From Bacteroidales bacterium (GTDB lineage Bacteria; Bacteroidota; Bacteroidia; Bacteroidales; Muribaculaceae): a stretch of 51,148 bases of DNA. Position 1 is the first letter of the stretch; each line of letters begins with the position of its first letter. This document shows, one piece after another, positions 34,552 through 43,231 of the stretch. The position numbers and the translations under genes were made by a program. Location: contig DXYS01000040.1 of NCBI GenBank assembly GCA_019415705.1, positions 1 through 51,148 of the forward strand, in the 5' to 3' direction. The notes under the pieces were generated by a model. It saw only the letters and a list, made by a program, of their open reading frames with translations. It was not told the origin of the DNA and did not search any database.

Positions 34552-36705
34552 ATGAAGAAACTTTTACTTTCGGTTCTTTCTGTAGCTGCTATGTCTTTTG
34601 CGGCAAATGCAGATACAACAATCGACTTCACAGCCCTTGACGTATGGGCTCCCGAAGGCACCGCACTCGCAAACGTGCCGATGTCGAGCGCTGCTATGTC
34701 AGCCGATGTATCTACTGTCACAGTCAGTGAGGTTGAAATCGGCTTTATGAACTGCTATGTGATGAACTCTGTCGACAAAGACACCAAGAAGATAACTAAG
34801 GTCAGCGGTCTGTATGTTGCCGGCAGCAAGACACCCAAAGGTGAGATAACCTTTAAACTTCCGTTTGATTGCGCAAGCTTTACCGCAACAACGACAAGCG
34901 GTTGCTCGATAAATGCAGATAATAAAGTAATAGTTTATGCCGGCGCAAACAAAATCAGCGGTGATAATCCGATGGCATTTAACAAGACAAATAATGATTA
35001 TGTTTTTACTTTGACCGGTGACGAGCAGAAGGCAGGTACTGTCTACAAAATTGCTGCCGGAGGCTCAAAGAATCCTCAGATCGCAAAAATCGTTTTCAAA
35101 GCCGCTACGAGTGACCCCTCTCTGACAGCAAATGTCACAGAGGTAAGTCTGTTTACTGTAAAAGACGGTGAGGCAACCGCCACTGTTTCTGTTGTCGCAG
35201 CCAATGTTACAGGCGATATCACTCCGTCGGCTGACGTTGCAGGCATAACATTTGGCAAAGCCACTTACACACAGGCCGAGGCCGCCGAAGGCATCGTTGT
35301 GAAATATACAGGTACTACAGCCGGTCAGCACGACGGGACTATCACATTTGCCGTTGGTGAGACTAAGGCTGAGGTTGCCGCCAACTGCTACACCGCCGCT
35401 CAGGCCGGTACAAAAGCTGATCCTCTGGCTGTCGACGAAGTGCTCACTCTTAAGAGCAGATGCGCCGGTAAATACTGGGTTAAAGGCATTATCAATGACA
35501 AAACCGCCTCTAACGGAAGCAATGGTATTATCGGAGAGGCCGCTACAGCCGCTAACGGTAACATTATCCTCAAAGACGAGGAAGGCAATAAAATACCGGT
35601 CGCTCTGCCTTCAGGCGATGTCCGCACGGCTCTGAATATTGTTGACACCCCGGCCAATATCGGCAAAACTGTAAGTGTTTTTGGCTCTCTCACTGATTAT
35701 TACTCAGTCCCCGGTGTGAAAGATGTAACAGAGTATGAATTTGCTCCTGCCGCCGGCAAAAAGGCCCCCGAGCTTTCGTTTGAGACAAAAGAGGTTAACT
35801 TGATGCAGGGCGAGGCATACGCCGGTCAGACAGTCACCAATCCCAACAATCTCACAGGCATTACATACGCTTCTGACGACGAGAATATCGCTGAAGTTGA
35901 CGCCGCAACAGGCGCAGTGACAATCGGCACAGAGATTGGCACAGTCAAGATCACAGCTTCATTCGCCGGCAACGACGAGTATGACGAGGGCAGCGCAAGC
36001 TACACTATCACAATTGCTGCCGTGGTCAACAGCATCGCCGAGTTCAACGCACTCAACGCAAATGACGAAGCTGTCATCAATTGCGAACTCACCGTCGCCT
36101 ACAGCGACGCTAACAATGCTTACGTAACTGACGGAACCGATTATCAGATGCTTTACAAGTACGGTGCTACCTACTCTTATAATGTCGGTGACGTGCTCAA
36201 CAAAGGATGGAAAGCCAAAAATGTCCTCTACAAAAACCTTCAGCCCGAGATGGAATTTATCGGTGACGTGCCCACAGTTAAGGAGGCTGGCACATTTACT
36301 CCGGCCGAAATTGCTGTAGCTGACCTCAAAGCAGAGAATATCAACCGTGTCTGCGTGCTCAAAGACGTTGAATTTGCTGAAGCAACACTCGCAAGCGGTT
36401 CTTTCACCGGCAAAGTCGGGGAGACAGAAATCACTTTCTATAACAAATTCAAAATCGCAGCTGCAGAAGCCGGTAAATATGATGTAACCGGTATTGTCAG
36501 CGTTAATACGACCAATACAGGTACCGGTGACATCCAGTTCTTGCCGATTTCATACGAAGTTGCATCAGGCATCGATTCAATCACAGCTGATGACGCAGCA
36601 GAGGCTGAGTATTACAACCTGCAGGGCGTACGCGTGGCTGCTCCCGAGTCGGGTCTTTACATCGTCCGCCGCGGCAACAAAGTCACCAAAGAGTTGGTTA
36701 AATAA
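34552..36705 (+). CDS. Secreted DUF6359/Ig-like protein with sorting tail, long paralogue
   Basis: A 717-residue exported protein. Signal peptide 1-20 (ends ANA), an N-terminal beta domain (about 21-190), a second beta module (about 195-285), a DUF6359-like module (about 288-405, YWVKGIIND, then NIVDTPANIGKTVSVFGS), a Big_2-type Ig module (about 410-495), an OB-like module (about 500-665) and the sorting tail identical to the divergent paralogue. The tail-coding DNA differs at only five silent positions in 117 bases. The long form adds the second beta and DUF6359-like modules. It ends at a strong terminator. It probably acts at the cell surface; no enzyme motif is seen. Confidence 0.85.
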   Translation: MKKLLLSVLSVAAMSFAANADTTIDFTALDVWAPEGTALANVPMSSAAMSADVSTVTVSEVEIGFMNCYVMNSVDKDTKKITKVSGLYVAGSKTPKGEITFKLPFDCASFTATTTSGCSINADNKVIVYAGANKISGDNPMAFNKTNNDYVFTLTGDEQKAGTVYKIAAGGSKNPQIAKIVFKAATSDPSLTANVTEVSLFTVKDGEATATVSVVAANVTGDITPSADVAGITFGKATYTQAEAAEGIVVKYTGTTAGQHDGTITFAVGETKAEVAANCYTAAQAGTKADPLAVDEVLTLKSRCAGKYWVKGIINDKTASNGSNGIIGEAATAANGNIILKDEEGNKIPVALPSGDVRTALNIVDTPANIGKTVSVFGSLTDYYSVPGVKDVTEYEFAPAAGKKAPELSFETKEVNLMQGEAYAGQTVTNPNNLTGITYASDDENIAEVDAATGAVTIGTEIGTVKITASFAGNDEYDEGSASYTITIAAVVNSIAEFNALNANDEAVINCELTVAYSDANNAYVTDGTDYQMLYKYGATYSYNVGDVLNKGWKAKNVLYKNLQPEMEFIGDVPTVKEAGTFTPAEIAVADLKAENINRVCVLKDVEFAEATLASGSFTGKVGETEITFYNKFKIAAAEAGKYDVTGIVSVNTTNTGTGDIQFLPISYEVASGIDSITADDAAEAEYYNLQGVRVAAPESGLYIVRRGNKVTKELVK

Positions 36706-36730
36706 ACCGTCTCTGACACGATACTAAAAA

Positions 36731-36757
36731 AGCGCCCTCGCACGGGGCGCTTTTTTT
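36731..36757. terminator. Terminator between the long paralogue and frr
   Basis: AGCGCCC pairs with GGGCGCT around a 7-base loop, with a T7 run on the plus strand and T6 on the minus strand. It can serve both convergent genes. Confidence 0.9.
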
Positions 36758-36820
36758 ATGGAGGGGCGATTTTTAATCGCCCGCTATCTTTAAATGGACG
36801 ATTACAAATCGTCCCTCCAT
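36758..36820 (-). repeat. 63-bp palindromic repeat, copy 3 (inverted)
   Basis: The reverse complement of copies 1 and 2 at 32368-32488: ATGGAGGGG start, hairpin GGGCGATT/AATCGCCC, the linker GCTATCTTTAAAT, hairpin GGACGATT/AATCGTCC, CCCTCCAT end. It abuts the frr stop codon at 36825. Confidence 0.85.
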
Positions 36821-36824
36821 AGTC

Positions 36825-37385
36825 TTACACCGTCAGTATCTCTTTTTCTTTGGCGGCGAAGATGTCATCGATGCGTTTGAGGTATTTGTCGTGGATTTTC
36901 TGGGCGGTGGCCTCGGCGTCTTTCTCTACGTCTTCGGGCATGCCCTGTTTGATGGCTTTTTTGAGGCCGTCGATGGCGTCGCGGCGTGCGTTGCGCACCG
37001 ATACCTTGGCCTGCTCTGCCTCGGCTTTAGATTGCTTTACGAGGGCTTTGCGGCGCTCCTCTGTGAGCGGCGGGATGGACAGGCGGATTACCTCACCGTT
37101 GTTTTCGGGGGTGATGCCGAGTTCGGAGTTGATGATGGCTTTCTCAATCTCTTTGAACATGGCTTTTTCCCACGGTGTGATGGCGATGGTGCGCGCATCG
37201 GGCACAGAGACATTGGCCACATTTGAGACGGGCACGAGGCTGCCGTAATACTCTACGCGTATGCCGTCGATGAGTTTGGCTGATGCTTTGCCGGCGCGGA
37301 TATGGCTGAGTGTGTCGTCAAGATACATCACGGCCATTTCCATCTTTTCCTGAGCGGGGTCGAGATAAGTGTTAACGTCAATCAT
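36825..37385 (-). CDS. frr: Ribosome recycling factor
   Basis: A 186-residue tRNA-mimicking factor that splits ribosomes after termination with EF-G. Diagnostic stretches are HIRAGKASAKLIDGI, the domain II hinge, IPPLTEERRKALVKQ and NARRDAIDGLKK. Full length. It lies 20 bases downstream of pyrH, the order seen in most bacteria. Confidence 0.97.
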   Translation of the reverse strand: MIDVNTYLDPAQEKMEMAVMYLDDTLSHIRAGKASAKLIDGIRVEYYGSLVPVSNVANVSVPDARTIAITPWEKAMFKEIEKAIINSELGITPENNGEVIRLSIPPLTEERRKALVKQSKAEAEQAKVSVRNARRDAIDGLKKAIKQGMPEDVEKDAEATAQKIHDKYLKRIDDIFAAKEKEILTV

Positions 37386-37405
37386 TGTATGATGTTTTTA
37401 AGTGA

Positions 37406-38116
37406 TTAATATACGAGTGTGCCTACCGGCTCGCCTGCGACGACGCGCGCCAGATTGCCGGGGGTGTCCATGTCGAAGACTATGATGGGCATATTGTTCT
37501 CTTTGCAGAGCGCTGTGGCCGTGAGGTCCATGACTTTGAGGCCGCGGGCAAGGATTTCGTCGTAAGTGATTTCGTCAAATTTGACGGCCTCGGGGTCGCG
37601 CTCGGGGTCGGCTGTGTAGATGCCGTCGACGCGTGTGCCCTTGAGCATCACATCGGACTCAATCTCGATGGCTCGGAGTGCGGCGCCTGTGTCTGTGGTG
37701 AAAAACGGATTGCCTGTGCCGCAGGTGATTATGGCTACTTCGCCTTTGCGGAGGCACTCGATGGCACGGCGGTTGGCATATGCCTCGCCGATGGGGAACA
37801 TGTTGATGGCTGTCAGGACGTTTGCCGGCTGTCCTATCGACTCTAAGGCCGAGCTGAGGGCCAGCGAGTTGATGACGGTGGCGAGCATGCCCATCTGGTC
37901 GCCTTTGACGCGGTCAAAGCCTTTGGCGGCTCCCTGCAGGCCGCGGAAGATGTTGCCTCCGCCGATTACGATGCCTACCTCGACGCCTGCGTCGACCATG
38001 TCTTTGATTTGAGCGGCATATTCGCCGAGACGTTGGCTGTCAATGCCGTAACCCTGTGCTCCCATCAGCGACTCGCCGCTGAGCTTGAGCAATACGCGTT
38101 TATATTTTGTCCGCAT
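37406..38116 (-). CDS. pyrH: UMP kinase
   Basis: A 236-residue hexameric amino-acid-kinase-fold enzyme making UDP from UMP. Visible motifs are LKLSGESLMG (N-terminal ATP site), VIGGGNIFRG, GTGNPFFTTD and the KGTRVDGIYTADP loop. Full length. It is followed by frr. A -7 box lies 30 bases upstream and a TAGCTA array a further 48 bases up. Confidence 0.97.
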   Translation of the reverse strand: MRTKYKRVLLKLSGESLMGAQGYGIDSQRLGEYAAQIKDMVDAGVEVGIVIGGGNIFRGLQGAAKGFDRVKGDQMGMLATVINSLALSSALESIGQPANVLTAINMFPIGEAYANRRAIECLRKGEVAIITCGTGNPFFTTDTGAALRAIEIESDVMLKGTRVDGIYTADPERDPEAVKFDEITYDEILARGLKVMDLTATALCKENNMPIIVFDMDTPGNLARVVAGEPVGTLVY

Positions 38117-38145
38117 GAGAGTGATTTTTTAATTTACAGTTTTCA

Positions 38146-38153
38146 CAAAGTTA
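38146..38153 (-). promoter_or_regulatory. Likely -7 box of pyrH-frr
   Basis: TAACTTTG on the minus strand fits TAnnTTTG. The start would be near 38139, giving a leader of about 22 bases. No clear -33 element is visible. Confidence 0.5.
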
Positions 38154-38200
38154 ACGCTTTTATCGACATTTGAGACTGATTAGTCAGAAAAATCATAATA

Positions 38201-38227
38201 AATAGCTAAAATAGCTACAATAGCTAC
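38201..38227. repeat. Three-unit 9-bp TAGCTA tandem array
   Basis: AATAGCTAA, AATAGCTAC and AATAGCTAC in direct succession, between the beta-helix gene's terminator and the pyrH promoter. It has the same core and period as the array at 27502. Confidence 0.75.
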
Positions 38228-38236
38228 TAAAACAGT

Positions 38237-38270
38237 GCGGGGCGCCCTACAATGCCGTAGGGCGCCCCGC
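38237..38270 (-). terminator. Terminator of the beta-helix lipoprotein gene
   Basis: A perfect 14-bp GC-rich stem, GCGGGGCGCCCTAC with GTAGGGCGCCCCGC, and a six-base loop. On the minus strand ACTGTTTTAG follows. It lies 24 bases past the stop at 38294. Confidence 0.85.
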
Positions 38271-38293
38271 CTTAAGAGGTATGTAAAGGGTGT

Positions 38294-41149
38294 TTATCTG
38301 TCGGCGAGTATGTCGGTGCCTGCGACTTTGGCCTTGGCGGCTTTGTCCAAGCGGAATCCCGAGCGATAATGGTTGTTTGTGAGGTTGAGGCTGTCGGCAT
38401 GCTTGCCTACGGTGACGTAGGTCGCTTTCTTTGCCAGACGCTGGGCGAAGTTTGAGGTGCAAACCGATGCGCGGCCGCCACGGACGTCGATGCCGCAGCC
38501 GATGGTCGTGTAGTTGGCCTGCTGCAAGGCGAGTGTGCCGTTGTTGACGATGGCGCCGTAGACCGGGCTTCCCCAGAAGGCGCTGTTGTAGAGCGTCAGG
38601 CGTGCGTCGGGGTGGACGCGCTCTGTGCCGGCTTTGTCGCCCATGAGCACATAAGAGCGCACGGGCTCGTGAGGGATGCGCGTGTTGACGAGCTCGGAGT
38701 TGATGCCGATGATGTCGGTTTCGGCTCCGGCGTCCTCGACAAAGAGCGAGAAGGTGCATCCGTCTGAGCCGTGGCCGATTATGGTCATCTTGCCGGGATA
38801 GTTGCCTGTCACGGCGTCGCGCAGGAAGTGGATGCCGTAGACCGAGCCGTAGACAAAGTTGTTGAATATGGTCTGGTCTTTGACGTCGCCGAATTTGAGG
38901 GCCGAGCAGTTAGACTGTACGAAGCGTGTGACGTGGGCGTTGGGATAGCCCTGTCCGCCCTCGGGCAGACGCACGCTGTAGTGGGGGTTGAACTGCATGT
39001 TGCGTATGAATCCGCCCTCGGCGCCGGCTCCGACGTGTATGCCGGCGCGCAGGGGTGCGCCGCCCATGTAGTCGACATAGTGGCCGCCGGTGTCGTATGA
39101 GGCGAGGTCGAGGACCTTGTCGCCGATGGCGATGGTGACGTTGACGGCATAGACGCCGCGGCCTTGGCCTTGGATGAGGAAGGGCGTGCGGCGGGGATTG
39201 CTGATGTCATAGCCGTCAGAGATGATATTGAGCTGGGCTATGTTGAGGCCGCGCAGACCGGCGCCGGCCTCAAGCTGTATGAGCGACGGGCCCTGCTCGC
39301 CCTTGTCGCCGCCGTCATAGTTGGTGAATATGGCCGTGCCTCCGCTCTGTGTGTGGTGCTGCACGTCCCATGAGCCGCGCAGCTCGACGCCCGCGGGCAC
39401 GGTCACCGGGTGCTCGACGAGATAGCGTCCGGCGGGGAGGTAGAGGGTGCCTCCGCCGGCAGCCTTGAGGCGATTCATGGCGCCTTGCAGGTCGGCTGAG
39501 ACGTCGACAGAGGGTACATCGTTGTTAAAGCCCTTGGCGCAGGGCAGATCGGCGCGTATCATCAGGTCTGTCGCCGGCCGCGGGTGCACGGCGATGTCGG
39601 TGGTGACCTGCGGCGGTATGGGTTTGAAGAGGTATTCGTCGCCACGGCGCACGTCGACTATGGCGTCACGGCTGTCGCGGCTGTCGATGTCGAGTTTACC
39701 GTCGCTGCCTGAGTTGACCGAGCGCAGGCTGCGTACACCGGCGCCGAGGACTACGTGGCCCTTGGCGCCGGCGAAGTCACACTGCGAGAGCAGGACATTG
39801 CCGCTGTTGATCTGCAGAGCCGGGTCGGCCGACCGGCGGAAAAGGCAGCTCTCAAAGGAGATGACTCCGCGGCTGCCGTCGCTGACGACAGGACGGTCGA
39901 AGATGACGCCGTTAAACTGTACGGCCGTTTCGAAATCGGGGTGGAAGTAGGCGGCGTTGCCTCCGTCGGCGCCGCTGAACGACGAGTTGGATATAAGGAT
40001 GCCATAGGGGTTGACGTCCTCGACATAGAGGGCGTTGGCGCAGTCGTCGACATGCACCTCGTAGAGTTGTGCGTTGGGCGCGTCGGCAAATCCCGGCTCG
40101 CGGCCAATCCACACTCCGGTTTTGTAGCCGCTGACCTTCAGGCCAGACACATACTCCCAGTCAGAGCGATGCATCTGATAGCCTGTGGCGTGGGCCATTG
40201 TGTAGTCGCGCAGCTTGGCGGCCGCCGGCGCACCGGGCAGGCCGGAGCGGGCCCAGACGTCGGGGCTGATGCGTACATCCTCGATGCGGCCGATGTCGGT
40301 GCATACATGTATCTCGATGCCTTTGTTGAGCGCCGTCATGTCGCAGTCGACGACATAGTGGAGCTCGCTCGGGGCCGAGTAGAAGGCGTTGTAGGCGTTG
40401 ACGACGGTGACGCGCTCGATGGTGGCGCAGTCGCCCGAGGTCTGGAAGAGTGTCCACGGATAGGGACGGATGTCGTCGACGTTCTGTTCGGGATACCATA
40501 TCGAGAGGTTAGTGACGCCGGTGCCGCGGTTCATCTCGATGAAGCGGTCGGCGATGCCGGTGTAGGTGGTGCGCAGGGCGTTGCCGGCCTGAGAGTCGTT
40601 CCACCAGCTCTCGACAGAGCCGTCATGATTGGGGGCGTCACGGCCGACGCGCACCTCGAGGATGGTGCCGAGCACCTTGCCGTCAGAGTTGTCGAGTGTG
40701 GCGCGGTCGCCGCGCAACTGCACGCCGGGATGCAGCTTGAGGGTGTATTCGTAGTGATAGTCTTCGCGGCTCTCTGATTTGCCCCGGCGCACACGCACGG
40801 TTTTGTAGCCTATCTGGGTCGTGCGGAACTCGTAATTGCCGGCCGGGATGTAGACAACACCTCCGCCGTGTTTATATGCTTCGTCTATAGCGGCCTGAAA
40901 TGCCGGACGGTTGTCAAAGCCCGGCTCGGCTTTTGCGCCGAAGTCGGTGACGATGTAGTCTGAAATGACGCGGTCTTTGGTCGGGTAGACCGTCGTGATA
41001 CTTTTTGTGAGTGGAGCCTCCGGTGTGGCAGTCTGCGCGCTGCATGACGCCGCTATCGCGCATGCCATTGCCAAGACGCTAAGTCTCAGGGGCGTGCGGG
41101 CGCTTACAAACCTAAAAATGCGCTCCGCAGCAATTAATCTTTTAAACAT
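38294..41149 (-). CDS. Lipoprotein with two pectate-lyase-superfamily beta-helix modules
   Basis: A 951-residue predicted lipoprotein: an unusually long N-region, hydrophobic core, and Cys36 in AIAASC. No acidic export signal follows, so the side of the membrane is unclear. Two right-handed beta-helix modules of the Pectate_lyase_3/GH55-like type begin at about 64 (TDFGAKAEPGFDNRPAF, then GGGVVYIPAGNYEF) and about 540 (GGGTLYLPAGRYLV, AGVELRGSW). Such doubled helices occur in beta-1,3-glucanases and other polysaccharide-acting proteins. I cannot assign catalytic residues or a substrate. It stands alone with its own promoter and terminator, divergent from the GDP-mannose and glycosyltransferase genes. 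Confidence 0.75.
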   Translation of the reverse strand: MFKRLIAAERIFRFVSARTPLRLSVLAMACAIAASCSAQTATPEAPLTKSITTVYPTKDRVISDYIVTDFGAKAEPGFDNRPAFQAAIDEAYKHGGGVVYIPAGNYEFRTTQIGYKTVRVRRGKSESREDYHYEYTLKLHPGVQLRGDRATLDNSDGKVLGTILEVRVGRDAPNHDGSVESWWNDSQAGNALRTTYTGIADRFIEMNRGTGVTNLSIWYPEQNVDDIRPYPWTLFQTSGDCATIERVTVVNAYNAFYSAPSELHYVVDCDMTALNKGIEIHVCTDIGRIEDVRISPDVWARSGLPGAPAAAKLRDYTMAHATGYQMHRSDWEYVSGLKVSGYKTGVWIGREPGFADAPNAQLYEVHVDDCANALYVEDVNPYGILISNSSFSGADGGNAAYFHPDFETAVQFNGVIFDRPVVSDGSRGVISFESCLFRRSADPALQINSGNVLLSQCDFAGAKGHVVLGAGVRSLRSVNSGSDGKLDIDSRDSRDAIVDVRRGDEYLFKPIPPQVTTDIAVHPRPATDLMIRADLPCAKGFNNDVPSVDVSADLQGAMNRLKAAGGGTLYLPAGRYLVEHPVTVPAGVELRGSWDVQHHTQSGGTAIFTNYDGGDKGEQGPSLIQLEAGAGLRGLNIAQLNIISDGYDISNPRRTPFLIQGQGRGVYAVNVTIAIGDKVLDLASYDTGGHYVDYMGGAPLRAGIHVGAGAEGGFIRNMQFNPHYSVRLPEGGQGYPNAHVTRFVQSNCSALKFGDVKDQTIFNNFVYGSVYGIHFLRDAVTGNYPGKMTIIGHGSDGCTFSLFVEDAGAETDIIGINSELVNTRIPHEPVRSYVLMGDKAGTERVHPDARLTLYNSAFWGSPVYGAIVNNGTLALQQANYTTIGCGIDVRGGRASVCTSNFAQRLAKKATYVTVGKHADSLNLTNNHYRSGFRLDKAAKAKVAGTDILADR

Positions 41150-41223
41150 GTTGAAACTGATGGCTTATTGGTATTAGTACCTGATGAAAAATGAAAAGTT
41201 CGGAGTGTCTTTGTGGACAATCA

Positions 41224-41255
41224 CAAAATTAACTATAATTGAGTTAAAAAACAAA
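41224..41255 (-). promoter_or_regulatory. Promoter of the beta-helix lipoprotein
   Basis: On the minus strand TTTG (41255-41252), 20 bases, then TAATTTTG (41231-41224), a full consensus match. The leader to the ATG at 41149 is about 68 bases. Confidence 0.75.
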
Positions 41256-41314
41256 TACTTGTGTTATTGCATATGTTTTTGAGCGGCTGCCGAGCGGGCG
41301 ACCGGCCCGAATTA

Positions 41315-41346
41315 TTTGCATCCTCGGCGGAAATGTGTTATATTAG
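41315..41346 (+). promoter_or_regulatory. Promoter of the mannose-1-phosphate guanylyltransferase gene
   Basis: TTTG (41315-41318), 20 bases, then TATATTAG (41339-41346), one mismatch in the -7 box. The predicted start near 41353 leaves a leader of about 37 bases to the ATG at 41390. Confidence 0.6.
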
Positions 41347-41389
41347 CACCCTCAAACTTAGACTAAACCCGGACAAACGACGACGAGAC

Positions 41390-42472
41390 ATGAATAATCA
41401 ACATCGTTATTGTGTGATAATGTGTGGCGGCGTAGGCAGCCGTTTCTGGCCTTTCAGCCGCACAGCCTGCCCCAAACAGTTTCTTGATTTCTTAGGCACG
41501 GGACGCACACTGCTGCAGATGAGCTATGACCGCATCCTGCCGCTTGTCGACCCGCAGAATATAATAGTAGTCACCAACGCATCTTATGCGAATCTCGTGC
41601 GCGAGCAGCTGCCCGAGATTGCCGAGAACAACATATTGCTCGAGCCTGCCCGCCGTAATACGGCTCCCTGCATAGCGTGGGCCGCCTATCATATCCGCGC
41701 TCTCGACCCTGAGGCGTCAATCATAGTGACTCCGAGCGACCATCTCATCACCCGCGAGCATGACTTCGAGGACAGCATACGCCGTGGATTTGAATTTGTA
41801 GAGTCTCATGACGCCCTGCTGACTCTCGGCATAAAACCGTCGCGCCCCGAGACCGGCTACGGTTACATACAGGTGGGCGAGCCGGTCGAAGACAATATTT
41901 CGACTGTAAAGACTTTCACCGAGAAGCCTGACCGCAAGCTTGCCGAAGTGTTTGTCGAGTCGGGCGAGTTTTTCTGGAACTCGGGCATCTTCCTTTGGTC
42001 GGCCTCGTCGATTTGTAAGGCGTTGCGCGATTACGCTCCTGAAATAGCCATCAAGTTTGACGACGGCATCGATGCGTTCGGCACACCGGCCGAGTGCGAG
42101 TTTATCGAGCGTTCGTTCCCGGCCTGCATGTCTATTTCGATAGATTTTGCGGTGATGGAGAAGGCGCGCAATGTATATGTCGAGACTGTGACGTTCGGAT
42201 GGAATGATCTCGGCACATGGAGCGCGCTCTATGACAATTCGCCCAAAAACCGCGACAGCAATGTGACGCAGAACTGCAACGTGCTCGCTTACAACTCGTC
42301 AGGCAATATTTTTGCTATACGCGGCGAAAAACTCGTGGTCGTCGACGGCCTCAAGGATTATATCGTCTCCGACGCCGGCGACGTGTTGCTTATAGTCCCC
42401 AAAAGCGAGGAGCAGCGCATCAAACAGATGGTCAACGACGCAAATATCAATTTCGGTGACAAATATCTCTGA
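41390..42472 (+). CDS. manC: Mannose-1-phosphate guanylyltransferase
   Basis: A 360-residue nucleotidyltransferase making GDP-mannose, the precursor for mannose and fucose in envelope glycans. The N-terminal signature GGVGSRFWPFSR (13-24) with PKQFLDF (28-34), PSDHLI, and FTEKP with the substrate Lys are all present. It is the short form without the C-terminal isomerase domain. The start at 41390 (MNNQHRY) fits the promoter; the open frame back to 41261 crosses it. The last 17 bases overlap the next glycosyltransferase gene. Confidence 0.9.
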   Translation: MNNQHRYCVIMCGGVGSRFWPFSRTACPKQFLDFLGTGRTLLQMSYDRILPLVDPQNIIVVTNASYANLVREQLPEIAENNILLEPARRNTAPCIAWAAYHIRALDPEASIIVTPSDHLITREHDFEDSIRRGFEFVESHDALLTLGIKPSRPETGYGYIQVGEPVEDNISTVKTFTEKPDRKLAEVFVESGEFFWNSGIFLWSASSICKALRDYAPEIAIKFDDGIDAFGTPAECEFIERSFPACMSISIDFAVMEKARNVYVETVTFGWNDLGTWSALYDNSPKNRDSNVTQNCNVLAYNSSGNIFAIRGEKLVVVDGLKDYIVSDAGDVLLIVPKSEEQRIKQMVNDANINFGDKYL

Positions 42473-43214
42473 CGACGCTGTGTCAGCCTGTCCCAAGGTG
42501 ACGGTGGTCACTGTGTGCCGCAATGTGCGTGACATGCTTGCACGCACCATTGACTCTGTGTCTTCTCAGACCTACCCTAATATCGAGTATGTCGTCGTCG
42601 ACGGCATGTCGACCGACGGCACACCCGAAATGCTCTACGGCTGCGCCGGTGGTATTGACAAATGGATTTCGGAGCCCGATCGCGGCATCTATGACGCCAT
42701 GAACAAGGGCGTCGGTCTCGCCACTGGCGAATGGGTGATTTTTATGAACGCCGGCGATACTTTTTATGCTCCGGACACTGTCGAGCGTGTTTTTGCCACG
42801 CATTTTGACAGTGATGTCGATGTGGTGTACGGCGATGTGGCCATTCCCGCCGTATGCGGTTTCCCGAAAATAAAGACCGCCGCGGAGCCCCGCAATTGTC
42901 ACCGCATGTTCTTCTGTCACCAAAGCGCGTTCGCTCGCCGTGAGGCTCTGCTTAGCCATCCTTTTGACATCGAGCGGCGCTATTCGGCTGATTTCAAGTT
43001 TTTCAAAACGTTGCTGCTCGGCGGCTCGCGCTTTGTACATGTCGGTTTGCCCGTGGCGCTTTATGACATGACGGGCGTGTCAAATCGCCGACGTTCGGAA
43101 GGCCTGCGAGACAATATCCGTGTGGTCAGCGAGACTGACAGCACGGTTGACCGGCTCAGGTTTCTGCCTCGGTTGTGGTTTAACTGGGCCATGTGCCGCC
43201 TGCGGGGTAAATAG
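42456..43214 (+). CDS. GT2-family glycosyltransferase
   Basis: A 252-residue GT-A enzyme. It has VTVVTVCRNVRDMLARTIDS at the N-terminus, QTYPNIEYVVVDGMSTDGT, the WISEPDRGIYDAMNKG motif typical of WcaA/Bacteroidota GT2 members, and NAGD in place of the DxD metal site. It starts with GTG at 42456, 17 bases inside manC, so translation is probably coupled. It likely adds a sugar to a lipid-linked or capsular glycan. The C-terminus is short and basic, without membrane helices. Confidence 0.85.
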   Translation: MTNISDDAVSACPKVTVVTVCRNVRDMLARTIDSVSSQTYPNIEYVVVDGMSTDGTPEMLYGCAGGIDKWISEPDRGIYDAMNKGVGLATGEWVIFMNAGDTFYAPDTVERVFATHFDSDVDVVYGDVAIPAVCGFPKIKTAAEPRNCHRMFFCHQSAFARREALLSHPFDIERRYSADFKFFKTLLLGGSRFVHVGLPVALYDMTGVSNRRRSEGLRDNIRVVSETDSTVDRLRFLPRLWFNWAMCRLRGK

Positions 43215-43231
43215 AATTTGATGTCGAAGTT

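Noticed and set aside
39755..40777. Long open frame opposite the beta-helix lipoprotein
   Set aside because: It lies antisense to a well-supported gene, is rich in Val/Ala/Gly/Asp as mirror frames are, and has no motif.
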